Shown here: positions 34,527 through 43,063 of the stretch, piece by piece | How the letters are laid out: each line of letters starts with the position of its first letter | Position numbering within the stretch: the stretch's first letter is position 1 | NCBI GenBank assembly: GCA_030145845.1 | Contig: JAIXHJ010000004.1 | Location: 307,235 to 371,234, forward strand | Direction: 5' to 3' | DNA: 64,000 bases | Origin: Pseudomonadota bacterium | GTDB lineage: Bacteria > Pseudomonadota > Gammaproteobacteria > Pseudomonadales > Oceanobacteraceae | Notes under the pieces: generated by a model | What the model was told of the DNA's origin: nothing | Database searches by the model: none | Seen by the model: the letters and a program-made list of their open reading frames with translations, nothing else | Position numbers and translations under genes: made by a program

Positions 34527-36086
34527 TTAATTACCCTCGATCTCGGCGACGATAGCATCAATCTCACTGCGCAGTTCGCTGATTCTGGCAACGGTAGTTT
34601 TCAGTTCGGCATTGAGCTTGGCAATGTCCACCACTTCGCGGGTGTCTTTGGCTTCGACATAGCTGGATACCGACAGGTTGTAGTCGTTGGCGGCGACTTC
34701 TTCATAGGGCACAGAACGGGCAAAGTGATCGACGTTGGCTTTGCTGTCGAACACCTCCATGATCTGCTTGATATGATCATCGGTGAGGATGTTGTTATTG
34801 GTTTCTTTCTTAAACAGGCCACTGGCGTCGATAAATTGGGTATCGGTGCTGGTTTTGTTTTTCGCCAGCACCAGAATATTCACGGCGATGGTGGTGCCAA
34901 AGAACAGGTTGGGTGCCAGTGAAATGACGGTTTCGACGTAGTTGTTATCAACCAGATACTTGCGGATTTTTTGCTCCGCTCCGCCCCGGTAAAAAATACC
35001 TGGGAAGCAGACAATGGCCGCGCGGCCTTTACCCGACAAGTAGCTCAGCGCGTGCAGCACAAAGGCGAAGTCGGCTTTGGATTTGGGCGCGAGCACACCG
35101 GCCGGGGCAAAGCGCTCGTCGTTAATCAGGGTTGGGTCGTCGCTGCCGATCCATTTAACCGAATACGGCGGGTTAGAGACGATGGCGTCGAAGGGTTTGT
35201 CATCGCCGAAGTGCGGGTCGGTCAGGGTGTTGCCCAGCTGAATATTGAACTTGTCGTAGTTAATGTTGTGCAAAAACATGTTCATACGCGCAAGGTTGTA
35301 GGTAGTGTGGTTTAACTCCTGGCCGAAGAAACCTTCTTCAATAATATGCGCGTCGAAATGTTTTTTCGCTTGCAGCAGCAGCGAGCCGGAGCCGCAGGCC
35401 GGGTCAAAAATTTTGTTGACGCTGGTTTGCTTGTGCATGGCCAGCTGGGCGATCAACCTGGAAACATGCTGCGGGGTAAAAAACTCACCGCCGGATTTAC
35501 CAGCGTTAGCCGCGTAGTTAGAAATTAAAAACTCGTAAGCATCGCCAAACAGGTCGATGTGGGCGGCGTCGCGCTCGGCAAAAAACTCATCACTGAAATC
35601 CAGCCCGGCCACGCCTTTGAGCACGGCGGCTAAGCGTTGGTTTTTGTCTCTTACCGTATTGCCGAGGCGGTTACTGGTGGTATCGAAGTCGGCGAACAGG
35701 CCTTTGATGTCCTGCTCAGACGGATAGCCGCTGGCGGAGGCTTCAACCGCGCTGAAGATGGCCGCTAAATCGGTATTCAGGCTTTCGTTGCTGTTGGCGT
35801 TTTTGGCCACGTTAACGAACAGCTGGCTGGGGTACATAAAGTAGCCCTTGGTTTTAATGGCGTCGTCTTTGATCTCTGGAGTAATGACACTGTCGGACAT
35901 GGCCGCGTAGTTGACGCTGTCGTCGCCTGCTTCGATGTAGGCACTGAAGTTTTCGCTGATAAAACGGTAAAACAGGGTGCCGAGCACGTATTGTTTGAAA
36001 TCCCAGCCGTCTACAGCACCGCGCACATCGTTGGCTATGGCCCAGATCTGGCGTTGCAGGGCTGCTCTTTGTTGGGCGCTTGTCAT
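34527..36086 (-). CDS. hsdM: Type I restriction-modification methyltransferase HsdM
   Basis: A 519-residue N6-adenine methylase, the same size class as EcoR124 HsdM. The N-terminal HsdM domain (about residues 5-140) has [21 protein letters not shown] as its start. The SAM-binding motif I is [11 protein letters not shown] and the catalytic motif IV is SNPPYSVKW. The C-terminal helices (about 470-515) contact HsdS. ATG 36086 has an AGGAA site nine bases upstream. It is the first gene of the operon, with a perfect 18-bp palindrome ahead of it. Confidence 0.94.
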   Translation of the reverse strand: MTSAQQRAALQRQIWAIANDVRGAVDGWDFKQYVLGTLFYRFISENFSAYIEAGDDSVNYAAMSDSVITPEIKDDAIKTKGYFMYPSQLFVNVAKNANSNESLNTDLAAIFSAVEASASGYPSEQDIKGLFADFDTTSNRLGNTVRDKNQRLAAVLKGVAGLDFSDEFFAERDAAHIDLFGDAYEFLISNYAANAGKSGGEFFTPQHVSRLIAQLAMHKQTSVNKIFDPACGSGSLLLQAKKHFDAHIIEEGFFGQELNHTTYNLARMNMFLHNINYDKFNIQLGNTLTDPHFGDDKPFDAIVSNPPYSVKWIGSDDPTLINDERFAPAGVLAPKSKADFAFVLHALSYLSGKGRAAIVCFPGIFYRGGAEQKIRKYLVDNNYVETVISLAPNLFFGTTIAVNILVLAKNKTSTDTQFIDASGLFKKETNNNILTDDHIKQIMEVFDSKANVDHFARSVPYEEVAANDYNLSVSSYVEAKDTREVVDIAKLNAELKTTVARISELRSEIDAIVAEIEGN

Positions 36087-36113
36087 TATTGGTTCCTGCT
36101 CTCTTACGCTTAT

Positions 36114-36131
36114 TCAGGTGTTAACACCTGA
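36114..36131. promoter_or_regulatory. Perfect 18-bp palindrome upstream of hsdM
   Basis: TCAGGTGTTAACACCTGA is fully self-complementary and ends 28 bases before the hsdM ATG. The position suits an operator controlling the restriction-modification operon or a start-site hairpin. No C-protein gene is nearby. Confidence 0.5.
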
Positions 36132-36190
36132 CTGTTCAGTTGATTGTCAGTTTTAAGCGGAAGGAGTCGCTTTCCTGCCGCTGCTGGCTG

Positions 36191-36676
36191 TTAGTCTTCG
36201 GCAAAGTAATCTGAGTCTATCGCCTTTACCTGATAGGTTTCTTTTACGCTGACGCCGAGGTTGTGTTTGATCATCAGTTCGGCGAGGTGAACACCATCAA
36301 TCCGCCCCCCCGTATCTCACTCACAATATCCATATTGGTTACCTTCCGGGCGGCCTACCGCAGCATCGGTGTAGCGTTTGGCCTGCAGGCAGATGGTTTC
36401 CAGCCCCAGCGGATCTTCGTTGATGATGCCGTCGCCAGTATACTGGGTTGCACTGCCTGAGTCCCCAGTCGAGCTGCCATAGCCCATGGCCTGCATCAGC
36501 TGCACGACCAGCACTTCGAAGCATTGCGGGGGTTGTTTTTTGATCAGTTCGATCAGGTCTTCAGCCAGTGCGCTGTTGAGTGCTTGCCCGGCGGACAGGT
36601 GGGTTCTGGCCCCGGAACCCGCTAAGGTATCCCCTCTCTCAACTTCAGCAACATCAAGCAAATCCGACAAAAGCAC
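36191..36676 (-). pseudogene. mrr: Decayed Mrr-type restriction endonuclease
   Basis: Read from 36676 toward 36191 in one frame. The first 119 residues contain Mrr catalytic-domain features: CFEVLVVQLMQAMGYGSS, TGDGIINEDPLGLETICLQAK and VGRPEG. An in-frame TGA follows at 36317-36319. The same frame then reads RIDGVHLAELMIKHNLGV and VKAIDSDYFAED, the characteristic Mrr C-terminus. About 40-50 residues between these parts are missing, as are the N-terminal winged helix and some residues in the GDGGIDG active-site loop. The gene is therefore inactive. It sits at the right edge of the defence island. Confidence 0.82.
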
Positions 36677-36793
36677 CTTCAGATCCCTTAACCCCAGGTT
36701 TGCCTGTCCTCTGTCGTTATTGAGCAGAAGTATAATTACACAAATCGGCAGAGGAAAAGAGCAGATGCTGTTAAGAAAGGTATCCTGTTGTGC

Positions 36794-38215
36794 TCAGTAC
36801 ACATCCCGCCGGTAGCGACCCTGCCCGATCAGCGCCTGCCGTTGCTGCTCTCCCAGAATCTCACTGAGCACGTCATCCACGCCGGCTGCCATGCCGTTGC
36901 GACTGCCGCATACGTACAGGCAGGCGCCCTGTGCCAGCCACTGTTGCAGTTTGCCTGCGTGGTGGCTGAGTACCTGTTGCACATAGCCCTGGTGGATAAA
37001 CTGACGGCCGGCCTGATAACTGAGCTGGTCCGGTGCTTGTGGTTCTGCGGCGGTCTGATCCATGCGCGAAAAGGCCAGGTCCAGCTGCTGCAGGTGGCCG
37101 GTATTCAGCCAGTGTTCCAGTTGCTGCCGCCAGGGGCGGTCGTGCTCCGGGCTGCGTTCGCCGAAGATAAGCCAGTTTTTGCCAGCCGTGATGGAATCAG
37201 CGGCGTGTAATTCCCGCTGTTGCAGATGGGCACGCAGGCCGGCGAGGCCGGTGCCGTTACCGATGAGAATCAAAGGCACGCGTGCCGCTGGCGCGTGAAA
37301 CTCCGGGTTGGAACGGATGCCCAGCGCTATGCTGTCACCCGTCTGTGCCTGCTGGCATAGCCAGCCGGAGCCGATACCGGGCCGCCCATCGGGGTAATGC
37401 TGTACGCGGATTAACAGGCGCAGTTGCTGCTCCTGCGGCAGGCTGGCGATGGTGTATTCACGCGGCACCGTGCCGCCTGTTGCGTCAGGAATACGCAGCT
37501 GCGCAATATCCCCGGCCTGCCAGTCGGGCAATGTATTCTGCGCCTGCAGGGTGATGTCATACACGGGCGCGCCGGGGCTGGCGGCATTCAGTAACTGACG
37601 TTGCTGCAGGCGCCATAAGCTTTCCGGAGTCAGAGCAGCCTGCTGCCCGCTGCCGGCCGGCGGGACGGTGGCCATTTTTAAGCCCAGTTGCTGTAACTGC
37701 TGCTGCCATTGCTGCAGCGCCTGTGGGTCCAGTTGGTCGACGCAGACCGTTGGGAATAACGGCGTGGCGCCACTGGCCTGCAGTACGGCAGCGAGGCGCA
37801 GACCAAAGGCACAGAAATGCCTGTAGTGGCGGTCGCCCAGCGCCAGCACGGCGAAAGAAAGCCCGGCGACATCCGCCTGCGCCAGACGGGGCAGCAACAG
37901 CCGGCCATTATCCGGCGCGTCGCCTTCACCGGTGGTGCTGACAATCAGCAATAACTGACGGCAATTGGCCAGCATCGCCGGCGACAACTCATTAAGCGTC
38001 AGGCATGGCGCGCCGGTCTGCTCAGCCAGCTGTCCGGCCAGCGCCCGCGCCTGCCCGCTTTCACTGGCATAGGCCACAATGTTTACCGGCACACCACTGT
38101 TCAGTACCGGCTGATGGCGCCAGATTCTGACCCTTTTGTGGTAGCACCCCAGGGTAAACAGCAGATACGCCAGTACCAGTGTGCCGGCGAGCAGCCAGGG
38201 CTGTATCGACAGCAT
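36794..38215 (-). CDS. Membrane-anchored diflavin reductase (flavodoxin-FNR fusion)
   Basis: A 473-residue oxidoreductase. One N-terminal transmembrane helix (about residues 5-24) precedes a flavodoxin-like FMN domain (about 45-180, loop STTGEGDAPDNG). A ferredoxin-reductase-type FAD/NAD(P)H module follows (about 210-473) with REYTIASLP, GNGTGLAGLRAHL and LYVCGSRNGM. It resembles the flavoprotein subunit of sulfite reductase, but no hemoprotein subunit is nearby. Its start overlaps the DUF4198 stop (TGATG), placing it last in the TonB-receptor/PepSY operon. I infer that it feeds cytosolic NAD(P)H electrons to the PepSY protein for ferric reduction. Confidence 0.82.
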   Translation of the reverse strand: MLSIQPWLLAGTLVLAYLLFTLGCYHKRVRIWRHQPVLNSGVPVNIVAYASESGQARALAGQLAEQTGAPCLTLNELSPAMLANCRQLLLIVSTTGEGDAPDNGRLLLPRLAQADVAGLSFAVLALGDRHYRHFCAFGLRLAAVLQASGATPLFPTVCVDQLDPQALQQWQQQLQQLGLKMATVPPAGSGQQAALTPESLWRLQQRQLLNAASPGAPVYDITLQAQNTLPDWQAGDIAQLRIPDATGGTVPREYTIASLPQEQQLRLLIRVQHYPDGRPGIGSGWLCQQAQTGDSIALGIRSNPEFHAPAARVPLILIGNGTGLAGLRAHLQQRELHAADSITAGKNWLIFGERSPEHDRPWRQQLEHWLNTGHLQQLDLAFSRMDQTAAEPQAPDQLSYQAGRQFIHQGYVQQVLSHHAGKLQQWLAQGACLYVCGSRNGMAAGVDDVLSEILGEQQRQALIGQGRYRRDVY

Positions 38216-39042
38216 CAGTCCGGCAGCACCTCAAACACGGCGGTGTAGGTTGCACTGCGTTCCGTGGCCGGCGCCTGTGCCTTATCGTCTTTGTATTCCA
38301 TTTCCATAAAGTAACGGCCGGCACCCTGCCAGTTCACCTGGATTGCACCATTGTTATCGGTGGTTAAGGCAATTTCATCCTGGCTGTCGCGGTAGCGGGT
38401 ACCTTCTTTGATCAGCACCACGTCAGCACCGGCCAGAGGCTCGCCATTGAGCATCAGGGCGAAGGTGGCTGTTTCACCGGCGTACAGATCATTCGGATGG
38501 GTAACGGGTTTTAATTCCACGCCCTGGCCGCTGATTTTTTTGACGTTATCAGACGGCGCAACGGCAGTAACAAAGGTTTCCGCACGGCGGTAACTTTCAA
38601 CGATGCGCACGCCTTCAGCATCGGCCGGGATGGCATTGCTGATCTCTTCCGGCGTCGCCGATTGACCGCGTCCCGGGAACATGTGGCGTTTGCCACCGGC
38701 ATCTTTCCAGAAAGCATTCATGCCCTGCATGGTCAGGTACACCCGGTAGGTGCCTTCCTGTGTCATGCTCAGATCAAACACGGTCCGGAGTTTTCCTTTG
38801 GCGGCGTTTTCCGGCTCGACCTCTGTGCCATCCGGCGCGCTAATGTGAATCGCATCGGCACGCAGGGCCACGTGATCATAATTAAAAATACTGTTGGACA
38901 CGGCGGCATCAAAACTGACCGCCGGTTCATCACCGGATAAGACCGTCACATCGGGCAGAATCCATAAACGGTGCGCCTGTACCGACAGCGTGCCGGTCAC
39001 TAATGAAGCAAAGAGCAGAGGTTTTACGATACGTTTTAACAC
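38215..39042 (-). CDS. DUF4198 periplasmic protein
   Basis: A 275-residue exported protein with signal peptide ending SVQAH and the family start HRLWILPDVTVLSGDEP. The fold is Ig-like with a conserved His/Asp-containing N-terminus after cleavage that could bind a metal. DUF4198 proteins are often encoded with TonB receptors and metal transport genes. Here the gene lies between DUF2271 and the diflavin reductase in what appears to be an iron-regulated operon. A periplasmic metal or siderophore handling role is inferred. Confidence 0.82.
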   Translation of the reverse strand: MLKRIVKPLLFASLVTGTLSVQAHRLWILPDVTVLSGDEPAVSFDAAVSNSIFNYDHVALRADAIHISAPDGTEVEPENAAKGKLRTVFDLSMTQEGTYRVYLTMQGMNAFWKDAGGKRHMFPGRGQSATPEEISNAIPADAEGVRIVESYRRAETFVTAVAPSDNVKKISGQGVELKPVTHPNDLYAGETATFALMLNGEPLAGADVVLIKEGTRYRDSQDEIALTTDNNGAIQVNWQGAGRYFMEMEYKDDKAQAPATERSATYTAVFEVLPD

Positions 39043-39052
39043 GGTGTTCTCC

Positions 39053-39571
39053 TTAAGGTCTGATCGTCAGCGCAATTCCGCCCAGTTCGGATTCGCCCTG
39101 TGCGGTTAATGTCTGTGCCGAGGTGGCCGGCCAGCTGAACGGGATATCCAGCAGTTCGCGGCCACCCACTTCGCGTGCGGCTTCCACCCGCAGGCGGTAG
39201 TCACCACTGGCCAGCTCAGCCAGCTGGTTGTCACCAAGGGTAAAATTGAGGTCGTATTTACCCGGGCCTCTGGTCGCACCGGACACGCCATCCACCGGCA
39301 TTTCCAGACTGCGGCCACTGCGGCGCCACCACTGGCGCATATCTTTCAGCCATTTTTCGCCTTTCTGGTTGCGCATTTCCGTGTCGTACCAGACAGCCAG
39401 ATTGGTGACTTCTTTGCTGGCATTATTTTCAATCCAGATCGCCACATAGGGCTTGTGATATTCCGCCACGCTGAGTTTCGGAATGGCGACGGAAATATCA
39501 AGTTCAGCCGCCTGCAGCGACAGCGCAGAACACAGAACAGCAGCAGACAGAGAGCGGGTTAAAACCTTCAT
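39053..39571 (-). CDS. DUF2271 periplasmic protein with flavinylation-like motif
   Basis: A 172-residue exported protein (signal peptide ending LSLQAAE) of the DUF2271 family. It contains WLKDMRQWWRRSGRS followed by the strongly conserved PVDGVSGATRGPGKYD. Residues 94-100, DGVSGAT, match the D-x-x-[S/T]-G-A-[S/T] pattern that ApbE uses to attach FMN covalently to a Ser/Thr. A covalent periplasmic flavin is therefore plausible but unproven, and no apbE gene is in this window. It is flanked by PepSY and DUF4198 genes with gaps of about ten bases. Confidence 0.82.
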   Translation of the reverse strand: MKVLTRSLSAAVLCSALSLQAAELDISVAIPKLSVAEYHKPYVAIWIENNASKEVTNLAVWYDTEMRNQKGEKWLKDMRQWWRRSGRSLEMPVDGVSGATRGPGKYDLNFTLGDNQLAELASGDYRLRVEAAREVGGRELLDIPFSWPATSAQTLTAQGESELGGIALTIRP

Positions 39572-39581
39572 ACAGACATCC

Positions 39582-40199
39582 TTAATGCAGCGTCAGAATA
39601 ATGATGAGTACAGGAATCAATACGCCCAGCACGACCAGTGGCCAGGTACCTGGCCGCTGCTGTGAATAACGGAACAGCAGCCATAATCCGCTGAGCGAAA
39701 AAATGATGCACAGAACGGAAAACAGATCGATAAACCATGACCATGCCGTGCTGGTGTTGCGGCCTTTATGCAGATCGTTGAGATACGACACCAGCCCGCG
39801 GCCGGTATCTTCATACATCAGTTCACCGCTGTGGCGGTCGATGCTGAGCCAGGCGTCACCGCCGGGCCTGGGCAACGCCAGATACACTTCCACCTCATCC
39901 CATTCCGCACCACTGTCGGGTGTGCGGATGTCATATTCCTGCAGCAGCCAGCGGCGTACGGCCAGTGGCAGTGGCCCGTCATCCCGTTTATTCAGCAGTG
40001 TCAGCATCCCTTCGCTCAGCTCAGCTTCGACCGTGGTGGTTTGCGGGCTGGCCTCAATATCGGCGGCGTGATTGAGGGTGATACCGGTCAGCGCAAACAG
40101 CAGCATCCCGGCCAGACAGACGGCGGAACTGATCCAGTGCCACTGGCGCACGGTGCCGGGCAGGATACGGTGATGGAAAGGAGAAGCGTTCTTATTCAT
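39582..40199 (-). CDS. PepSY-associated transmembrane protein
   Basis: A 205-residue inner-membrane protein of the PepSY_TM type. The first helix (about residues 22-43, ending TGITLNHAAD) carries the conserved histidines, and a periplasmic PepSY-like domain follows (about 50-145). Then come LNDLHKGRNTSTAWSW and two further helices (about 150-200). Related proteins (FpvG, FoxB) act in reduction of ferric siderophores in the periplasm. Context with a TonB receptor supports the same role here. Confidence 0.82.
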   Translation of the reverse strand: MNKNASPFHHRILPGTVRQWHWISSAVCLAGMLLFALTGITLNHAADIEASPQTTTVEAELSEGMLTLLNKRDDGPLPLAVRRWLLQEYDIRTPDSGAEWDEVEVYLALPRPGGDAWLSIDRHSGELMYEDTGRGLVSYLNDLHKGRNTSTAWSWFIDLFSVLCIIFSLSGLWLLFRYSQQRPGTWPLVVLGVLIPVLIIILTLH

Positions 40200-40305
40200 A
40201 TCTTAATGATAAAAAGACAGCCTGAGCCTTTACAGCTCAGAACTGTCTGCTTTTGTCAGGGTAAGGCCGGCGCCGGGAGAGACCCGGCGGCGGCAGGCGG
40301 CAGGA

Positions 40306-42462
40306 TCAGAAAGTGACGTTGGCTGACAGCCAGAACGTACGGCCGGGCAGCGTGGTACCGGTAATGCTGCGGCCACCCTGGAAATATTCGCTGGCCCAGG
40401 CGTCAACAGTGCCGTCACCGTCTGAGTCGTAGGTGCTGAAATCGCGGAAGTCTTTGTCCGCCAGATTGCTGATGGAAGCATTCAGCGCCACCTGCTCAGA
40501 TACCTGATAGGCGCCACCCAGATGGAACAGGGTATAAGCCTGCAGATCACCGACGGCCTCATAAACAGCCTGGTTGGCCGCACTCAGGTTGTCGTAGTCA
40601 CCGCTGAAGCGGTTACTTTCACCGTGGTATTCGCCGCGCAGCCAGAGGCTGAATGCGTCACTGACGGCCCAGCGCAGCTGAGCATTGGCCATGTGTTCCG
40701 GGGTATTACTGAGCTGACCATCTTTTTCGCCATCATTGGTGACTTCACTGTCGGTCCAGGTGTAGTTGGCACTCAGCATCACGCTGGCGCCCAATGGCAG
40801 CTGGCCGGTGAGCTCGGCTCCCCAGGTTTTGGCTTCATCAATATTAATGTCGTAGGTCGCCGTCGGGTTGTATGCACAGCTGGAAATAAACGCCAGCGTA
40901 CAGTCCCCTTCACTGGAGATACGGTCTTTGATTTTGTTATGGAACAGGGTGATGGAACCGGTTGTGTCACGCATATTATCGAACAACAGCGCAATTTCCT
41001 TGCTGGTACTGACTTCCGGATCCAGCTCCGGATTGCCGATATTCAGCCGGGTTCCCTGCCCGCTGATGCCGTTAACACCATCAATCAGCTGGTTCAGATC
41101 CGGTGCTTTGAAACCCTGACTGACACCACCCTTCAGAGTCACCTGTTCAGACGCATTCCACACCAGATACAGCCGTGGGCTGATGTGCTCACCAAAGGCA
41201 TCGTGATCGTCACGACGGGCACCAAAGGTGGCCGATACGTCTTCGCTCAGATGCCATTCATCTTCGGCAAAAACAGACCACATATTCTGGCTGTGATGAC
41301 TGTCAGGCAGCAGGCCGTCAATCAGCTCCGCATTCCAGTACTGACCACCAACGGTGATTTTATGATTCAGGCCGACAGGGGCGACGAACTTGGTATCAAA
41401 TACGGTATTGGTGGTTTCCAGTTGACGGCCGGTGCCGATCTCCGGATCGCCGGCCGGGCGGGTATTACTCGGAATGGTGCGACCAATGGTTTCGTTAATG
41501 GTACGCATCACACTGGAATCCAGCGTACCGGCAGAAAAGCGTCCGCTGTGACCGATGGCAATCTGGTCACGGTTCATTTCCAGCGCATCTTCATAACCAC
41601 GGGCGCTGGCATCGGTATCCAGCGTGCCCAGACGGGCATCGTCATTGTTGTACCAGGTGCGGCCGCGGTCGACATCCAGCCAGATATCGTGATCGGCATG
41701 CGGGGTTAACATCAGCCGCGCCCCCAGGCTGTACTGACGGCTTTCCCCCGGCGCCGGGTTACGTCCGGATGGTGTCACGCCCGGAGCAGATACCAGCTCC
41801 GATTCTTCGCGGTGATAGATACCACCGCGCACGGTCAGACCGGCCAGGCCTTCGACCAGCGGGCCGCTGGCATACAGATCGGTTTTCTGCGACACGCCCC
41901 AATCGGTACTTTCCGGCGTACCGGTTTCCTGACGGATGGTACCACCCCACTCGCTGGCGACTTTACGGGTAATGATGTTAATCACGCCGCCCATGGCATC
42001 AGCGCCATACAGAGTCGACATCGGCCCGCGGATGACTTCGATCCGTTCAATGGCCGATAAGGGTGGCATCAGACTGTTCTGGGTATCGCCAAACCCATTA
42101 GGGGTAGAGTCGCCCCCCAGATTCTGACGCCGGCCATCAAGCAGAATCAGGGTGTAATCACTGCTCATACCGCGGATACGGATATCCAGACCACCGGCTT
42201 TACCGGTACTGCCCAGCACATCAATCCCTTCCACACCGGACAGCGCTTCCGCCAGGTCGCGGAAGTGCCTGGTTTCCAGATCTTCACGGGTCAGCACCGT
42301 AATACTGGCCGGGGCCTCCATTACGGACTGTTCAAAACCGGAGGCGGTCACCACTGTTTTGCCCAGATCAACGGAATCATCCTGCGCCAATGCCTGTCCT
42401 GCCAGAGCGATGCTGAATGGCATTGCCGCCAGCGCGAAAATCCGTGTATCAATCTGCTTCAT
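40306..42462 (-). CDS. TonB-dependent outer-membrane receptor (siderophore type)
   Basis: A 718-residue receptor with a signal peptide ending QALAQ and a possible TonB box near DLGKTVVTA. The plug domain (about residues 45-160) has GLDIRIRGMSSDYTLILLDG and IEVIRGPMSTLYGADAMGG. The beta-barrel ends in TFWLSANVTF with terminal Phe. The plug resembles FepA/CirA-type catecholate receptors. A Fur box lies upstream and redox genes lie downstream. The ligand is unknown; a ferric catecholate or xenosiderophore is likely. Confidence 0.88.
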   Translation of the reverse strand: MKQIDTRIFALAAMPFSIALAGQALAQDDSVDLGKTVVTASGFEQSVMEAPASITVLTREDLETRHFRDLAEALSGVEGIDVLGSTGKAGGLDIRIRGMSSDYTLILLDGRRQNLGGDSTPNGFGDTQNSLMPPLSAIERIEVIRGPMSTLYGADAMGGVINIITRKVASEWGGTIRQETGTPESTDWGVSQKTDLYASGPLVEGLAGLTVRGGIYHREESELVSAPGVTPSGRNPAPGESRQYSLGARLMLTPHADHDIWLDVDRGRTWYNNDDARLGTLDTDASARGYEDALEMNRDQIAIGHSGRFSAGTLDSSVMRTINETIGRTIPSNTRPAGDPEIGTGRQLETTNTVFDTKFVAPVGLNHKITVGGQYWNAELIDGLLPDSHHSQNMWSVFAEDEWHLSEDVSATFGARRDDHDAFGEHISPRLYLVWNASEQVTLKGGVSQGFKAPDLNQLIDGVNGISGQGTRLNIGNPELDPEVSTSKEIALLFDNMRDTTGSITLFHNKIKDRISSEGDCTLAFISSCAYNPTATYDINIDEAKTWGAELTGQLPLGASVMLSANYTWTDSEVTNDGEKDGQLSNTPEHMANAQLRWAVSDAFSLWLRGEYHGESNRFSGDYDNLSAANQAVYEAVGDLQAYTLFHLGGAYQVSEQVALNASISNLADKDFRDFSTYDSDGDGTVDAWASEYFQGGRSITGTTLPGRTFWLSANVTF

Positions 42463-42551
42463 ATCCCACCTTTTATTGACTGTCTGTTGAGCTGCGGTCT
42501 CTTGACGGCCGTCAGCGTAAACCGGCAGGCATCCTAACAGTCACGAATCCA

Positions 42552-42570
42552 AATGATAATATTTATCATT
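42552..42570. promoter_or_regulatory. Fur box upstream of the TonB receptor operon
   Basis: AATGATAATATTTATCATT is a perfect 8-3-8 inverted repeat and matches the TGATAATnATTATCA Fur core at 13 of 14 specified positions. It lies about 90 bases before the receptor start in the divergent spacer. It could also affect the ABM gene on the other side. Confidence 0.85.
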
Positions 42571-42734
42571 AGTGTTATTTTGGAACAGTTATTCCCATTT
42601 AAAACCATAATGCTATGACCAGCAGTACCCATTCCGTACCGTTGCATTCACGGCAGTCGCAGACTAACTTAGAACCATTGACAGGGACCGCCCTGCCACT
42701 TAAACACATCTCTGTAACGGAATAAGGAACACCC

Positions 42735-43016
42735 ATGATTAAGGTGATCATTGAGCGGACCATTGCCGAAGGCATGGAATCCACTTATGAGGAAATCATG
42801 AAGAATATGCTGCGTACCATGGTGGAAGCACCCGGCTATGTGTCCGGGGTAAACTACAAAGACGCCGCCAACAGCTATCACCGGGTGATTATCACCAACT
42901 GGCAGAGTGAGGCCGCCTGGGATCTGTGGAAGCATACGGATCAGCGCGCAGCTCTGCTGGCGGCCATCAAGCCCATCCTCAAGGATCAGGAAAAGATTAC
43001 TGTTCTGACCGCCTGA
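42735..43016 (+). CDS. Antibiotic biosynthesis monooxygenase (ABM) domain protein
   Basis: A 93-residue single ABM ferredoxin-like domain. The typical pattern EAPGYVSGVNYKD, followed by ITNWQSEAAWDLWKHTDQR, is intact. Members range from quinone monooxygenases to heme-degrading IsdG enzymes. The IsdG N-terminal Asn is not present (IIERTI), so heme degradation is unlikely. It is divergent from the TonB receptor across the Fur box. Confidence 0.8.
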   Translation: MIKVIIERTIAEGMESTYEEIMKNMLRTMVEAPGYVSGVNYKDAANSYHRVIITNWQSEAAWDLWKHTDQRAALLAAIKPILKDQEKITVLTA

Positions 43017-43033
43017 GCAGGCACAGAACGGAA

Positions 43034-43058
43034 AAAAGCCGCCACTCCGGCGGCTTTT
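43034..43058. terminator. Bidirectional terminator
   Basis: AAAAGCCGCC and GGCGGCTTTT form a 10-bp stem with loop ACTCC between the convergent ABM and hydrolase genes. Each strand has flanking A/T runs, so it can serve both. Confidence 0.85.
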
Positions 43059-43063
43059 CTGTT

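Noticed and set aside
40522..41709. 395-codon open frame on the plus strand opposite the TonB receptor
   Set aside because: Antisense to a clear receptor gene, no family resemblance and no plausible start site.
42735..43016. ABM protein as an IsdG-type heme-degrading enzyme beside a Fur box
   Set aside because: The N-terminal Asn needed by IsdG-type enzymes is not present.
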